From NCBI RefSeq assembly GCF_014650555.1, contig NZ_BMVE01000006.1, forward strand, positions 124,001-188,000: DNA of 64,000 bases. Reading direction: 5' to 3'. The position numbers and the translations under genes are program-made. Origin of the DNA: Streptomyces goshikiensis. Its GTDB lineage: Bacteria > Actinomycetota > Actinomycetes > Streptomycetales > Streptomycetaceae. The notes below the pieces were generated by a model. The model ran no database searches, was not told where the DNA came from, and worked only from the letters and a program-made list of their open reading frames with translations. Below, one piece after another: positions 17,815-25,062 of this stretch. The stretch's first letter is position 1. Each line of letters opens with the position of its first letter.

Positions 17815-20568
17815 ATGTACCCCACCCGCACCACGTTCGCGACGGGAACCTTCGCCGTCCCGCCACGCGTCTCCCGCCCGGGCCGCTGGCAGGAGGTGGG
17901 CACCCTCCCGCCGTCGCCGGCCCCCCGCCCCGGACGCTGGGTCGACGCGGCCGCCGCCGTGCCCGTGCCCGGGCCTGTGGCGGTACCGGCGGCCGCCGAC
18001 GCCCGGCCCGCGGCGCCGGTGCCCGGGCCCGCGCCGGAGCCCGACTCCGCCGCGCTGTCGCCTGCGGCGTGCTCCGCCGCGCCGGAACCCCGGTGTGAGC
18101 CCCCTGCCCCGTGGGCCGAGCCCCGTGGCGGCCACCCGGCCCCGGAGGCCGCCCCCGGCCACTGGGCGGAGTCCGCGGCGCGGGACGCCCGGTCCGAGGT
18201 CCCGCCTCCGGCGGCGGCGCCCGACCCGTGGACCGCCGCCGCCGTTCCGCTGTCCGCGGCGGGAGCCCTGGGTGAGATCCCCGCTCCGGCGGCGGCGCCC
18301 GACCCGTGGACGGATGCCGCTGTTCCGCTGTCCGCGGCGGGAGCCTTGGGTGAGATCCCCGCTCCGGCGGTGGCGCCCGAGTCGGGCCCGGCCCCGCTGC
18401 CCGCTGTTGGGGGCGAGCACCCGGACTCCGTCGAGGCGGCCGAGCCCGGCACCGGCTCCTGGACTCCTGCGGGGCAGGCTCCGGCCTCCCACCCGGAGCA
18501 CTGGGCGGAGGCCGGCACGATGCGGCCCCACCCGGCGCAGCCGGCGGAAGTCCGGGGCGAGGTCCCTGCCCCGACGGCCGCGCCCGGGTCGGGTGCCGGA
18601 TCGTGGACCGAGGCTGCCGCGCCCCGCCCGGCGCGACTGGCCGCCGTCGGCGGCCCGGAGGCCGAGCACGGCTCGGCCGGATGGGGTACGGCCGGGGACG
18701 TCCGAGGCGGGCACCCGGTGGCGGAGGCCGACCCCGGCCACGCCCGCCGGGCACCCGCAGCCGAGGCCGATTCCGACCGACGGCCGGACGCCCGTGCCGA
18801 GGCCGACGTGCCGGAGGCCCAGGCGTCCCGCCCGGCGCAGCCGACCGACGTCGGCGGGCCGGAGGCGGAGCACGGCCACGGCCGGTGGGCTGAGGAAGCG
18901 CCCCGGGCTTCCCTTCCGGGGCAGTTGGCCCCGGTGGGCGGCCCGGAGCCCCTGGACGAGGCCGGTCCCGGCCATGGGCCGGAGCCCGCTGTCCCGGCCC
19001 CCGCGGTGGAAGCCACCGTGCCGGATGCCCGAGCGGGTGTCCCGGCCCCCGCGGCGGAGGTTCGGGCCGAGACCGGTTCCGGGCGGTGGGCCGAGGCCGC
19101 TGTACCGGGCGGCCGGGCCGATGTTCCGGTTTCCGGGGTGGAGGTCGGTCTGTCGGAGGTTCCGGCCGAGGGCGGGCCCGGCGGGCGGGGCGAGGCAGTC
19201 GTGCCGGGCGGCCGGGCTGGTGTCCCGGTCCCCGGGGCGGAGGTTCGGGCCGAGGTCGGGGTGTCGGACCGGTCGGCCTCCGGGGTCGAGGCCGGGGTGT
19301 CGGACGGGTCGGCGGCCGGGGTCGAGGCCGGGGTGTCGGAGGGGGCGGGGGCCGGGGCGGCGGTGGGCGTGCCGCATACGCGGGGCGGGGATGAGGCGCG
19401 GCCGGGGCGGGGTGACGTACCGGCCGCCCGGGTCGACGCGCCCGGGCCCGGGGTCGTCGACCTGGTCGCGCGGGCCGTGGCCCGGGGGATCAGGGACCCG
19501 GAGGCGGCGGACGGCCGGGACGGGAGCCGGCTCCGGGCCGGCCGTGGGGCCGGGGTCGCGGAGGTGCCCGTACGCCTCCCGTTCCGGGCGCAGCCGCAGC
19601 CGCGGCCGCCCGTACCCCCCCGGCCCGCCGCGCCGGCGCGCCCGCGTGCCGACGCCGGCCGCCGCGTCCCCCGCGGGGACGACCGGCTCCGGGAGCACCG
19701 CGGGCCCGTGCTGCCCGGCTGGGTGGCCGTGTTCGTCGGCGCCCTCGCCCTCACCGGCTGCGCGGCCGTGCTCTGGCGGGCCGGCGTCGTCCCGGCCGTC
19801 GTCGTCGCGGCCTTCGGGGCGACGCCCCGCGCCTACCAGGGGCTCCGCGTCACGCACTGGCCCCCGCTCGCCTTCCTCGGTGTCGTCGCGCTGGTCGCCC
19901 TCGGCGGTCTCGGCCGCGCCAGGGCCGGTCACGCCTGGGTGCTCACCCTGTTCGGCCGCTACCGCGGCACGGTCCGGCGTACCGGGCTCACCTGGGTCAG
20001 CCCCCTCCTGCTGCGCCGCCGCGTGGACGTCCGGCTGCGCCACTGGCGCAGCGACCCCATGCCGGCCGTGGACGCCGGCGGTCTCGCCCTGCGGGCCGTC
20101 GTGCAGGTCGTCTGGCAGGTGAAGGACACCGCCCGGGCCACGCTCGCCGTCGAGGACCACACCGAGTACCTCGCCGAGCAGGTGGAATCGGCCATGGCCC
20201 GGGTCCTGTCCCGGCTCCCGGCCGACGCCTTCCACGAGGACGCCCCGACCCTGCGCGACGCCGAGGCCGTCGGCGACGCGCTGACCAGGTTGCTGGCCGC
20301 CGAGACGGAGGCGGTGGGGATCGAGGTGTACTCGGCGCAGCCGACCCGCATCGAGTACGCGCCCGAGGTCGCGGAGGCGATGCGCCGCCGCCGGGTCGCG
20401 GCGATCGACGCCAAGCACCGGGACGCCGTGCTGACCTCGGTCGTGGACGCGGTGGACGACACCGTGCACCGGCTGACCTCGCGCGGGCTCGTGGAGCTGG
20501 ACGACTACGAGCGCAAGGCCCTGGTGAAGGACCTCACCGTCGCCTTCTACACGGGCCGCCCCGAGTAG
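17815..20568 (+). CDS. SPFH-domain protein with a giant disordered head
   Basis: 917 residues. Residues 1 to about 630 are low-complexity Pro/Ala/Gly/Glu sequence. They carry degenerate short motifs around a single tryptophan (PGRWQE, PGRWVD, GHWAES, DPWTAA, DPWTDA, GSWTPA, EHWAEA, GSWTEA, GRWAEE, GRWAEA) and a 26-residue exact-period repeat near residues 129-188. Then come two membrane segments (WVAVFVGALALTGCAAVLW and LAFLGVVALVALGGLG) and an SPFH/band-7 domain (about 700-917) with LTWVSPLLLRRRVDVRLRHW. SPFH proteins oligomerise at membranes as scaffolds. The usual family head is far shorter. ATG 17815 has GGAGG 6 bases upstream. Third-position GC bias supports coding throughout. Confidence 0.8.
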   Translation: MYPTRTTFATGTFAVPPRVSRPGRWQEVGTLPPSPAPRPGRWVDAAAAVPVPGPVAVPAAADARPAAPVPGPAPEPDSAALSPAACSAAPEPRCEPPAPWAEPRGGHPAPEAAPGHWAESAARDARSEVPPPAAAPDPWTAAAVPLSAAGALGEIPAPAAAPDPWTDAAVPLSAAGALGEIPAPAVAPESGPAPLPAVGGEHPDSVEAAEPGTGSWTPAGQAPASHPEHWAEAGTMRPHPAQPAEVRGEVPAPTAAPGSGAGSWTEAAAPRPARLAAVGGPEAEHGSAGWGTAGDVRGGHPVAEADPGHARRAPAAEADSDRRPDARAEADVPEAQASRPAQPTDVGGPEAEHGHGRWAEEAPRASLPGQLAPVGGPEPLDEAGPGHGPEPAVPAPAVEATVPDARAGVPAPAAEVRAETGSGRWAEAAVPGGRADVPVSGVEVGLSEVPAEGGPGGRGEAVVPGGRAGVPVPGAEVRAEVGVSDRSASGVEAGVSDGSAAGVEAGVSEGAGAGAAVGVPHTRGGDEARPGRGDVPAARVDAPGPGVVDLVARAVARGIRDPEAADGRDGSRLRAGRGAGVAEVPVRLPFRAQPQPRPPVPPRPAAPARPRADAGRRVPRGDDRLREHRGPVLPGWVAVFVGALALTGCAAVLWRAGVVPAVVVAAFGATPRAYQGLRVTHWPPLAFLGVVALVALGGLGRARAGHAWVLTLFGRYRGTVRRTGLTWVSPLLLRRRVDVRLRHWRSDPMPAVDAGGLALRAVVQVVWQVKDTARATLAVEDHTEYLAEQVESAMARVLSRLPADAFHEDAPTLRDAEAVGDALTRLLAAETEAVGIEVYSAQPTRIEYAPEVAEAMRRRRVAAIDAKHRDAVLTSVVDAVDDTVHRLTSRGLVELDDYERKALVKDLTVAFYTGRPE
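18199..18380 (+). repeat. 78-bp tandem repeat inside the SPFH gene
   Basis: A 78-bp unit (26 codons; GACCCGTGG at 18223 and again at 18301) encodes the segment from PDPWT to AAGALGEIPAPA about 2.3 times. The copies are almost identical, so the duplication is recent relative to the surrounding degenerate motifs. Confidence 0.85.
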
Positions 20569-20613
20569 GGCCGGCGGGCGCGAGCGCGGCACGCGGGAGC
20601 GCCGCGAGCGGAC

Positions 20614-20648
20614 GAACGGGTGGCCGGGACCGACCGGACCACCCGTTC
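20614..20648 (+). terminator. Terminator after the SPFH gene
   Basis: GAACGGGTGG (20614-20623) pairs with CCACCCGTTC (20639-20648), with an inner CCGG/CCGG pairing. It ends just before the two DasR-type sites. Confidence 0.75.
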
Positions 20649-20652
20649 TCGC

Positions 20653-20667
20653 ATTGGTCTAGACACG
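20653..20667. promoter_or_regulatory. DasR-responsive element (dre), site 1
   Basis: ATTGGTCTAGACACG contains the dre core TGGTCTAGAC and lacks only the final C of the right half. About 100 bp upstream of the LPMO start. Confidence 0.75.
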
Positions 20668-20691
20668 GCCAACTCCCGTCAATACTGTGGT

Positions 20692-20707
20692 ACTTGGTCT
20701 AGACCTG
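20692..20707. promoter_or_regulatory. DasR-responsive element (dre), site 2
   Basis: ACTTGGTCTAGACCTG contains the full dyad GGTCTAGACC, the textbook binding site of the GlcNAc-responsive repressor DasR. It lies 56 bp before the LPMO start codon and 39 bp from site 1. Confidence 0.88.
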
Positions 20708-20762
20708 GCACCCATCCCCCTGCGCGCGCCCCCCCCGCACCCCCCCACGTCCAAGGAGCACC

Positions 20763-21380
20763 ATGCGTACCGTCCGCATGCCCAGATTCCCCCGGCGAGC
20801 CGGCGCCCTCGCGCTCGGCGCCTGCATCGTCGCCGGCGTCGGCCTCCTCGGCGCCCCCAGCGCCAGCAGCCACGGCTACACCGACACCCCCATCAGCCGC
20901 CAGAAGCTCTGCGCCAACAAGACCGTCCTCGACTGCGGCCCCATCCAGTGGGAGCCGCAGAGCGTCGAGGGCTTCAAGGGCTTCCCCGCCGCCGGCCCCG
21001 CCGACGGCGCCATCTGTTCCGGCGGGCACAGTGAGTTCGCGCAGCTCGACGACCCGCGCGGCGGCACCTGGCCCACCACCAAGGTGACCAGCGGGCAGAG
21101 CTACGGCTTCCGCTGGCAGTTCACCGCCAACCACTCCACCACCGACTTCAAGTACTACGTCACGAAGAACGGCTGGGACCCCACCCGGCCGCTCACCCGC
21201 GCCTCCCTCGACCCGCAGCCCTTCCTGACGGTCGCCTACAACGGCGCCCGCCCGGCCATGACGACCGTCCACCAGGGCGTCATGCCCGGCGGGAAGACCG
21301 GCCGGCACATGATCCTCGCCGTCTGGACCGTCAACGACACCCCGATGGCCTTCTACTCCTGCTCCGACGTTCAGTTCTGA
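20763..21380 (+). CDS. Chitin-active lytic polysaccharide monooxygenase (AA10)
   Basis: 205 residues. The signal peptide ends ASS before the mature N-terminal histidine (HGYTDTPISRQ). That histidine and a second one in FTANHSTTDFKYYVTKNGW form the copper-binding His brace of AA10 enzymes. The single-domain length suits streptomycete chitin-binding proteins that oxidatively cleave crystalline chitin. The C-terminus (VWTVNDTPMAFYSCSDVQF) is typical. Two DasR sites upstream indicate repression lifted by GlcN-6-P during chitin use, together with the chitinase at 26.4 kb. Confidence 0.93.
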   Translation: MRTVRMPRFPRRAGALALGACIVAGVGLLGAPSASSHGYTDTPISRQKLCANKTVLDCGPIQWEPQSVEGFKGFPAAGPADGAICSGGHSEFAQLDDPRGGTWPTTKVTSGQSYGFRWQFTANHSTTDFKYYVTKNGWDPTRPLTRASLDPQPFLTVAYNGARPAMTTVHQGVMPGGKTGRHMILAVWTVNDTPMAFYSCSDVQF

Positions 21381-21406
21381 CGCAACGTCAATTACCCTCC
21401 GGCGGC

Positions 21407-23077
21407 ATGCGGACGACACCCGAAACCGTCGCGGAGCTCATCGCGCGCCAATGGGGCGACCACCGGCCCGGTCTGAAGAGCGAGGACACCGTCCTCAGCC
21501 GGCACCGGACCGCCCAGGAAGCGGCCGCGCGCGCCGCGCTGCTCGTCGACCTCCTGCCGCCGGGGGCCGAGCCGCACCTCGGGGTGCTGCTCGACAACAC
21601 CCCGGAGTTCCCGTTCTGGCTCGGCGCGGCGGCCCTCGCCGGGGCCGCCGTCGCCGGGATCAACCCGACCCGGCGCGGCCCCGAGCTGGCCCGCGACATC
21701 CTGCACACCGACTGCCGGATCCTGGTCACCGAGCGCGCCCACCTGCCGCTGCTGCGCGGCCTCGACCTGCCCGGCGTACGGATCCTCGTGACCGGCACCG
21801 AGGAGTACGAGGCCCTCCTCGCCCCGTACGCGGCCGCCAAGCCCGGCGAGGCGACCGTCGCACCCCCGGGCCCGGGCTCCCGGCTGCTCCTCTACTTCAC
21901 CTCCGGCTCCACCGGCGCCCCCAAGGCCGCCATCTGCACCCAGGGCCGGCTCGCCGCCGCGGGGGACTCCCTGGCCCGCCAGTTCGCGGTCACCCCGCAG
22001 GACGTCCACTACATCTGCATGCCGCTCTTCCACGGCAACGCCGTCATCGCCGACTGGCTCCCGGCCCTCGTCGCAGGCGCCCCGGTGGCGCTGCGCCGCC
22101 GCTTCTCGGCCACCGCCTTCCTGGACGACGTACGGGCCTTCGGGGCCACGTACTTCACCTACGTCGGCCGGGCCGTCCAGTACCTCCTGGCCACCGAGCC
22201 CCGCCCCGACGACCGCGAGCACACCCTGCGCCTCGGCTTCGGCACCGAGGCCGGCGCGGTGGACGCGGCCCGCTTCGCCGAGCGGTTCGGGGTCCGGCTG
22301 GTGGAGGGGTACGGGGCCACCGAGGGCGGCGCCTCGGTCGTGCGTACGCCGGACACCCCGCCCGGCGCCCTGGGCCGGGCGGGCACCGGGGACGACCTGG
22401 CGGTGATCGACCCCGGCACGGGCGCGGAGTGCCCGCCGGCCGTCCTCGACGACCGGGGCCGCCTGGCCAACGGGGACGAGGCCATCGGGGAGCTGGTCAA
22501 CCGGGGCCGCAGCCTCTTCGAGGGCTACTGGCGCAATCCCGACGCGGAGGCCGCCCGTACCCGCGACGGCTGGTACTGGACGGGGGACCTCTTCTTCCGC
22601 GACCCCGCCGGGTTCCTCTACTTCGCGGGCCGCACCGACGACCGGCTCCGGGTCGACAGCGAGAACCTGGCCGCGGCGGTGATCGAGAACATCCTGGCCC
22701 GCTGGTCCGACGCGGCGGCGGTCGCCGTGTACGCGGTGCCCGACGAGGTGGCGGGCGACCAGGTGATGGCCGCGCTCGCCCTGCGGGAGGGCGCCGTCTT
22801 CGACCCGGAGGCCTTCGCCGCGTTCCTCGCCGCGCAGCCGGACCTCGGGACGAAGATGTCCCCGCGCTACGTCCGGATCGTCGGCGCGATGCCGACCACG
22901 GCCACGAACAAGGTCCACCGGGTCGGCCTGCGCAAGGCCGGTTTCCGTGCCGCCCCGGACCCGGTCTGGTGGTCCCCGCCGGGTGCCGACGGCTACCGCC
23001 CGCTGGACCCGCAGGCGCTGGCGGAGCTCCTCGCGGCGTACGAGGCGCAGGGCCGGGCCGAGCTTCTGGACCGCTGA
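21407..23077 (+). CDS. Acyl-CoA synthetase (AMP-binding, FadD17-like)
   Basis: 556 residues of the ANL superfamily. The P-loop-like A3 motif is YFTSGSTGAPKA, A5 is EGYGATEGG, A7 is YWTGDLFFRDPAGFLYFAGRTDDRLR, and the C-terminal catalytic lysine motif is in TATNKVHRVGLRK. Such enzymes activate carboxylic acids to acyl-AMP and then acyl-CoA. The layout is closest to actinobacterial long-chain acyl-CoA ligases of the FadD17 type; chain-length specificity cannot be read. It lies 26 bp after the LPMO gene on the same strand with no terminator visible between them, so read-through from the DasR-controlled promoter is possible. Confidence 0.85.
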   Translation: MRTTPETVAELIARQWGDHRPGLKSEDTVLSRHRTAQEAAARAALLVDLLPPGAEPHLGVLLDNTPEFPFWLGAAALAGAAVAGINPTRRGPELARDILHTDCRILVTERAHLPLLRGLDLPGVRILVTGTEEYEALLAPYAAAKPGEATVAPPGPGSRLLLYFTSGSTGAPKAAICTQGRLAAAGDSLARQFAVTPQDVHYICMPLFHGNAVIADWLPALVAGAPVALRRRFSATAFLDDVRAFGATYFTYVGRAVQYLLATEPRPDDREHTLRLGFGTEAGAVDAARFAERFGVRLVEGYGATEGGASVVRTPDTPPGALGRAGTGDDLAVIDPGTGAECPPAVLDDRGRLANGDEAIGELVNRGRSLFEGYWRNPDAEAARTRDGWYWTGDLFFRDPAGFLYFAGRTDDRLRVDSENLAAAVIENILARWSDAAAVAVYAVPDEVAGDQVMAALALREGAVFDPEAFAAFLAAQPDLGTKMSPRYVRIVGAMPTTATNKVHRVGLRKAGFRAAPDPVWWSPPGADGYRPLDPQALAELLAAYEAQGRAELLDR

Positions 23078-23130
23078 CGGGAACCCCCGGGGCCCGATGC
23101 CCCTCTTCACGGGGAAACGGGGGGATGAGC

Positions 23131-23817
23131 ATGACAATTGTTTCCGTGACCCTTTCCACGACCGCACGGGTGGCCACGACGGGCCTGTGCTGCTTACTCC
23201 TGGCGGCCTGCGGCACCTCCGTGGCGGGCCGGTCGGCGGCCCCGTCCGGCGCGGCCCCGGCCTCGCCGACCTGCACCCCGAACCTGCCGACCGAGGAGGA
23301 CACCGGCACGCCGAACATCCCGACGGAGGAGGACACCGGCACGCCGAACATCCCGACCGAAGAGGACACGGGCACGCCGAACATCCCGACCGAAGAGGAC
23401 ACCGGCACCCCGAACATCCCCACGGAAGAGGACACCGGCACGCCCGACGTCCCCACGGAGGAGGACACCGGCGGCCCGGACCTCCCCACCGACGGCACCG
23501 CGGCGGCCCCCTGCGCCGTCGTGGCCGGCTGGTACGACATGACCCGCGACTTCAACGCGTACTACGCCGCGCACCGCACCAACGATGACGACAGCTGGAT
23601 CCCCCGCGAGGGGGTCACGGAGGTCCGGGTCCGCAAGACGGCGAAGACCGCCGAGGCCTGGGTGACCTTCACCACCGAGAACGTCGGCAAGGGCGTGGGT
23701 GAGGACGCCCGCCGGATCGCGGCGGTGTTCGGCGCGTGGCGGCACGAGGTCTACGGGGACACCGGCACGGTCGGCGTGCGCACCGAGGGGGACACCAGGG
23801 TGGTCACCACCTGGTGA
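23131..23817 (+). CDS. Lipoprotein with acidic 11-residue repeats and a TTA codon
   Basis: 228 residues. The lipoprotein signal ends CCLLLAACGTS with the lipobox cysteine at residue 27. Leu22 is encoded by TTA (23194-23196), the rare codon read only by bldA tRNA in Streptomyces, so translation should be developmentally timed. Residues about 51-120 are six copies of (D)TGTPNIPTEED, very acidic. The C-terminal 110 residues (VVAGWYDMTRDFNAYYAAHR onwards) form a small domain of unknown function. ATG 23131 is preferred because a G-rich ribosome site lies about 6 bases upstream; ATG 23125 is possible. Confidence 0.75.
   Translation: MTIVSVTLSTTARVATTGLCCLLLAACGTSVAGRSAAPSGAAPASPTCTPNLPTEEDTGTPNIPTEEDTGTPNIPTEEDTGTPNIPTEEDTGTPNIPTEEDTGTPDVPTEEDTGGPDLPTDGTAAAPCAVVAGWYDMTRDFNAYYAAHRTNDDDSWIPREGVTEVRVRKTAKTAEAWVTFTTENVGKGVGEDARRIAAVFGAWRHEVYGDTGTVGVRTEGDTRVVTTW
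23281..23490 (+). repeat. 33-bp tandem repeat encoding TGTPNIPTEED
   Basis: Six near-identical 33-bp units in frame in the lipoprotein gene. Differences are mostly synonymous (GAGGAG/GAAGAG, ACG/ACC), which implies selection for the acidic peptide rather than only recent copying. Confidence 0.9.
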
Positions 23818-23850
23818 CCGCGCCCCCGCCCGGCCCGGGGAGTACTGGTT

Positions 23851-23878
23851 TTGAGCACTCCTCGGGACCGGGTAGTAT
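23851..23878 (+). promoter_or_regulatory. Promoter of tRNA-Lys copy 2
   Basis: TTGAGC (23851-23856), a 16-bp spacer and TAGTAT (23873-23878) form a sigma-70 type promoter 15 bp before the tRNA. The stretch GGGTAG-N2-TTTTC-N-CTGTCAGCA is shared with the upstream region of copy 1. Confidence 0.75.
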
Positions 23879-23893
23879 TTTCTCTGTCAGCAG

Positions 23894-23967
23894 GCGCCGC
23901 TAGCTCAGTTGGTTAGAGCAGCTGACTCTTAATCAGCGGGTCCGGGGTTCGAGTCCCTGGCGGCGCA
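23894..23967 (+). tRNA. tRNA-Lys (CUU anticodon), copy 2
   Basis: 74 nt, the same sequence as copies 1 and 3 but on the plus strand. The anticodon loop is CTCTTAA, the acceptor stem has 7 pairs, and the 3' CCA is not encoded. Confidence 0.97.
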
Positions 23968-23973
23968 CCTGTC

Positions 23974-24011
23974 CTTCGGGCGGTTTCCGGTTCACCGGGA
24001 ACCGCCCGAAG
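23974..24011 (+). terminator. Terminator of tRNA-Lys copy 2
   Basis: CTTCGGGCGGT pairs with ACCGCCCGAAG, with an inner CCGG/CCGG pairing, followed by TGTTTTCC. It is unrelated in sequence to the terminators of copies 1 and 3. Confidence 0.85.
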
Positions 24012-24063
24012 TGTTTTCCGGGGCGTACCGCGCCCCCGGAGCCCTCGGAGTCCCTCAGGGCAC

Positions 24064-24822
24064 TCAGAGCGTGAGCGACAGCAGCAGCGGCGCGGCCTTC
24101 CGGTTCAGCGCGTCCGCCGCGGCCCGCAGCCGGTGCGCGTGCTCGACCGGCATCGACAGCGCCAGGCAGCCCACTGAGGCCCCCGCCGTGATCGGCACCG
24201 CCGCGCAGACCGTGCCCACCGCGTACTCCTGGAGGTCGAGCACCGGGACCGTGGCCGGCTGGGCGTCCAGCTTCGAGAACAGGATCCGCTCGTTCACGAT
24301 CGTCTTCGACGTGAGCCGCGCGATCTTGTGGCGGGAGAGGTGGTCGCGCCGGCCGTTCTGGTCGAGCTGGGTCAGCAGGCACTTGCCGACCGCGCTGGCG
24401 TGCGCCGCCGAGCGGAAGTCGACCCACTCGTGCACCTTCGGGGTGCGGGGGCTGTCCGCGAACTGCGTGATCTTGACCTCGCCGTCCACGTACCGGCTGA
24501 TGTAGACCGCCGCGCCGACGGAGTCCCGCAGCCGGTCCAGGGTTTCCTGGAGCTTGTCCTGGAGCGCCTGCTGCCGGTCGATCCCCGAACCCAGCAGCAC
24601 CAGGGAGTCCCCTATGGCGTACGCGCCGTCCGAGACCTGGAGCACGTACCCCTCGCGGCGCAGCATCAGCAGCATCGGGGTGAGGTGGACCGCGGGCAGT
24701 CCCGTCTCGCGCGCGATCTGCGCGTTGGTCACGCCGCCGGTGTGGCGGGCGATCGTTTCGAGTACGCGAAGGGCGTACTGCACCGAGTGGAACGGCGCGG
24801 TCGGCTCGGGCTTCAGCGCCAC
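24064..24822 (-). CDS. IclR family transcriptional regulator
   Basis: 252 residues, GTG start at 24822. The winged helix spans about residues 12-75 (ALRVLETIARHTGGVTNAQIARETGLPAVHLTPML). The IclR effector domain follows, with CAAVPITAGASVGCLALSMPVEHAHRL at the C-terminal end. IclR proteins repress or activate catabolic genes in response to small acids. It is divergent from the LLM flavoenzyme gene, and a 9-bp inverted repeat lies between them, so that gene is the likeliest target. Confidence 0.88.
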   Translation of the reverse strand: MALKPEPTAPFHSVQYALRVLETIARHTGGVTNAQIARETGLPAVHLTPMLLMLRREGYVLQVSDGAYAIGDSLVLLGSGIDRQQALQDKLQETLDRLRDSVGAAVYISRYVDGEVKITQFADSPRTPKVHEWVDFRSAAHASAVGKCLLTQLDQNGRRDHLSRHKIARLTSKTIVNERILFSKLDAQPATVPVLDLQEYAVGTVCAAVPITAGASVGCLALSMPVEHAHRLRAAADALNRKAAPLLLSLTL

Positions 24823-24865
24823 GGTTTTCCCCCTACCAGGTTGTTACCGCTTGCCTTACCACGAT

Positions 24866-24913
24866 AGCCATCAAGGGGCCGGTGTGGAGCGCCTGTTGAG
24901 GAGTTTGATGGCT
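24866..24913. promoter_or_regulatory. Inverted repeat between IclR and LLM genes
   Basis: AGCCATCAA (24866-24874) and TTGATGGCT (24905-24913) are a perfect 9-bp inverted repeat with a 30-bp spacer. Both arms are flanked by GAT/ATC. The spacing suits two half-sites or two bound dimers; the inferred binder is the IclR regulator. Confidence 0.5.
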
Positions 24914-25062
24914 CAATCACGTCCCTCCGTCAGGCGCTACCCGCCTGGCATATGCCGCAGGCATTGTCACGGTCCGGATTCCCGGAATACGCCGGGAATG
25001 CCCGGCGCTGTCCCATGGTTCGACTTCTTCGTACGGACACACCGAAAGGGACGGGAGCGACG

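Noticed and set aside
16522..20568. A single open frame of about 1348 codons covering the wall hydrolase and the SPFH gene
   Set aside because: Its first 430 codons lie in a different frame over the NlpC/P60-like gene, which has clear motifs. Only the part from ATG 17815 has a ribosome site and recognisable domains.
17619..20592. Long antisense frames opposite the SPFH gene (up to 942 codons)
   Set aside because: Low-complexity mirror of the plus-strand repeats. The plus frame ends in an SPFH domain with membrane helices, so it is the coding one.
23281..23490. CRISPR-like regularity of 33-bp units
   Set aside because: The units are contiguous with no unique spacers and encode an in-frame acidic peptide in a lipoprotein.
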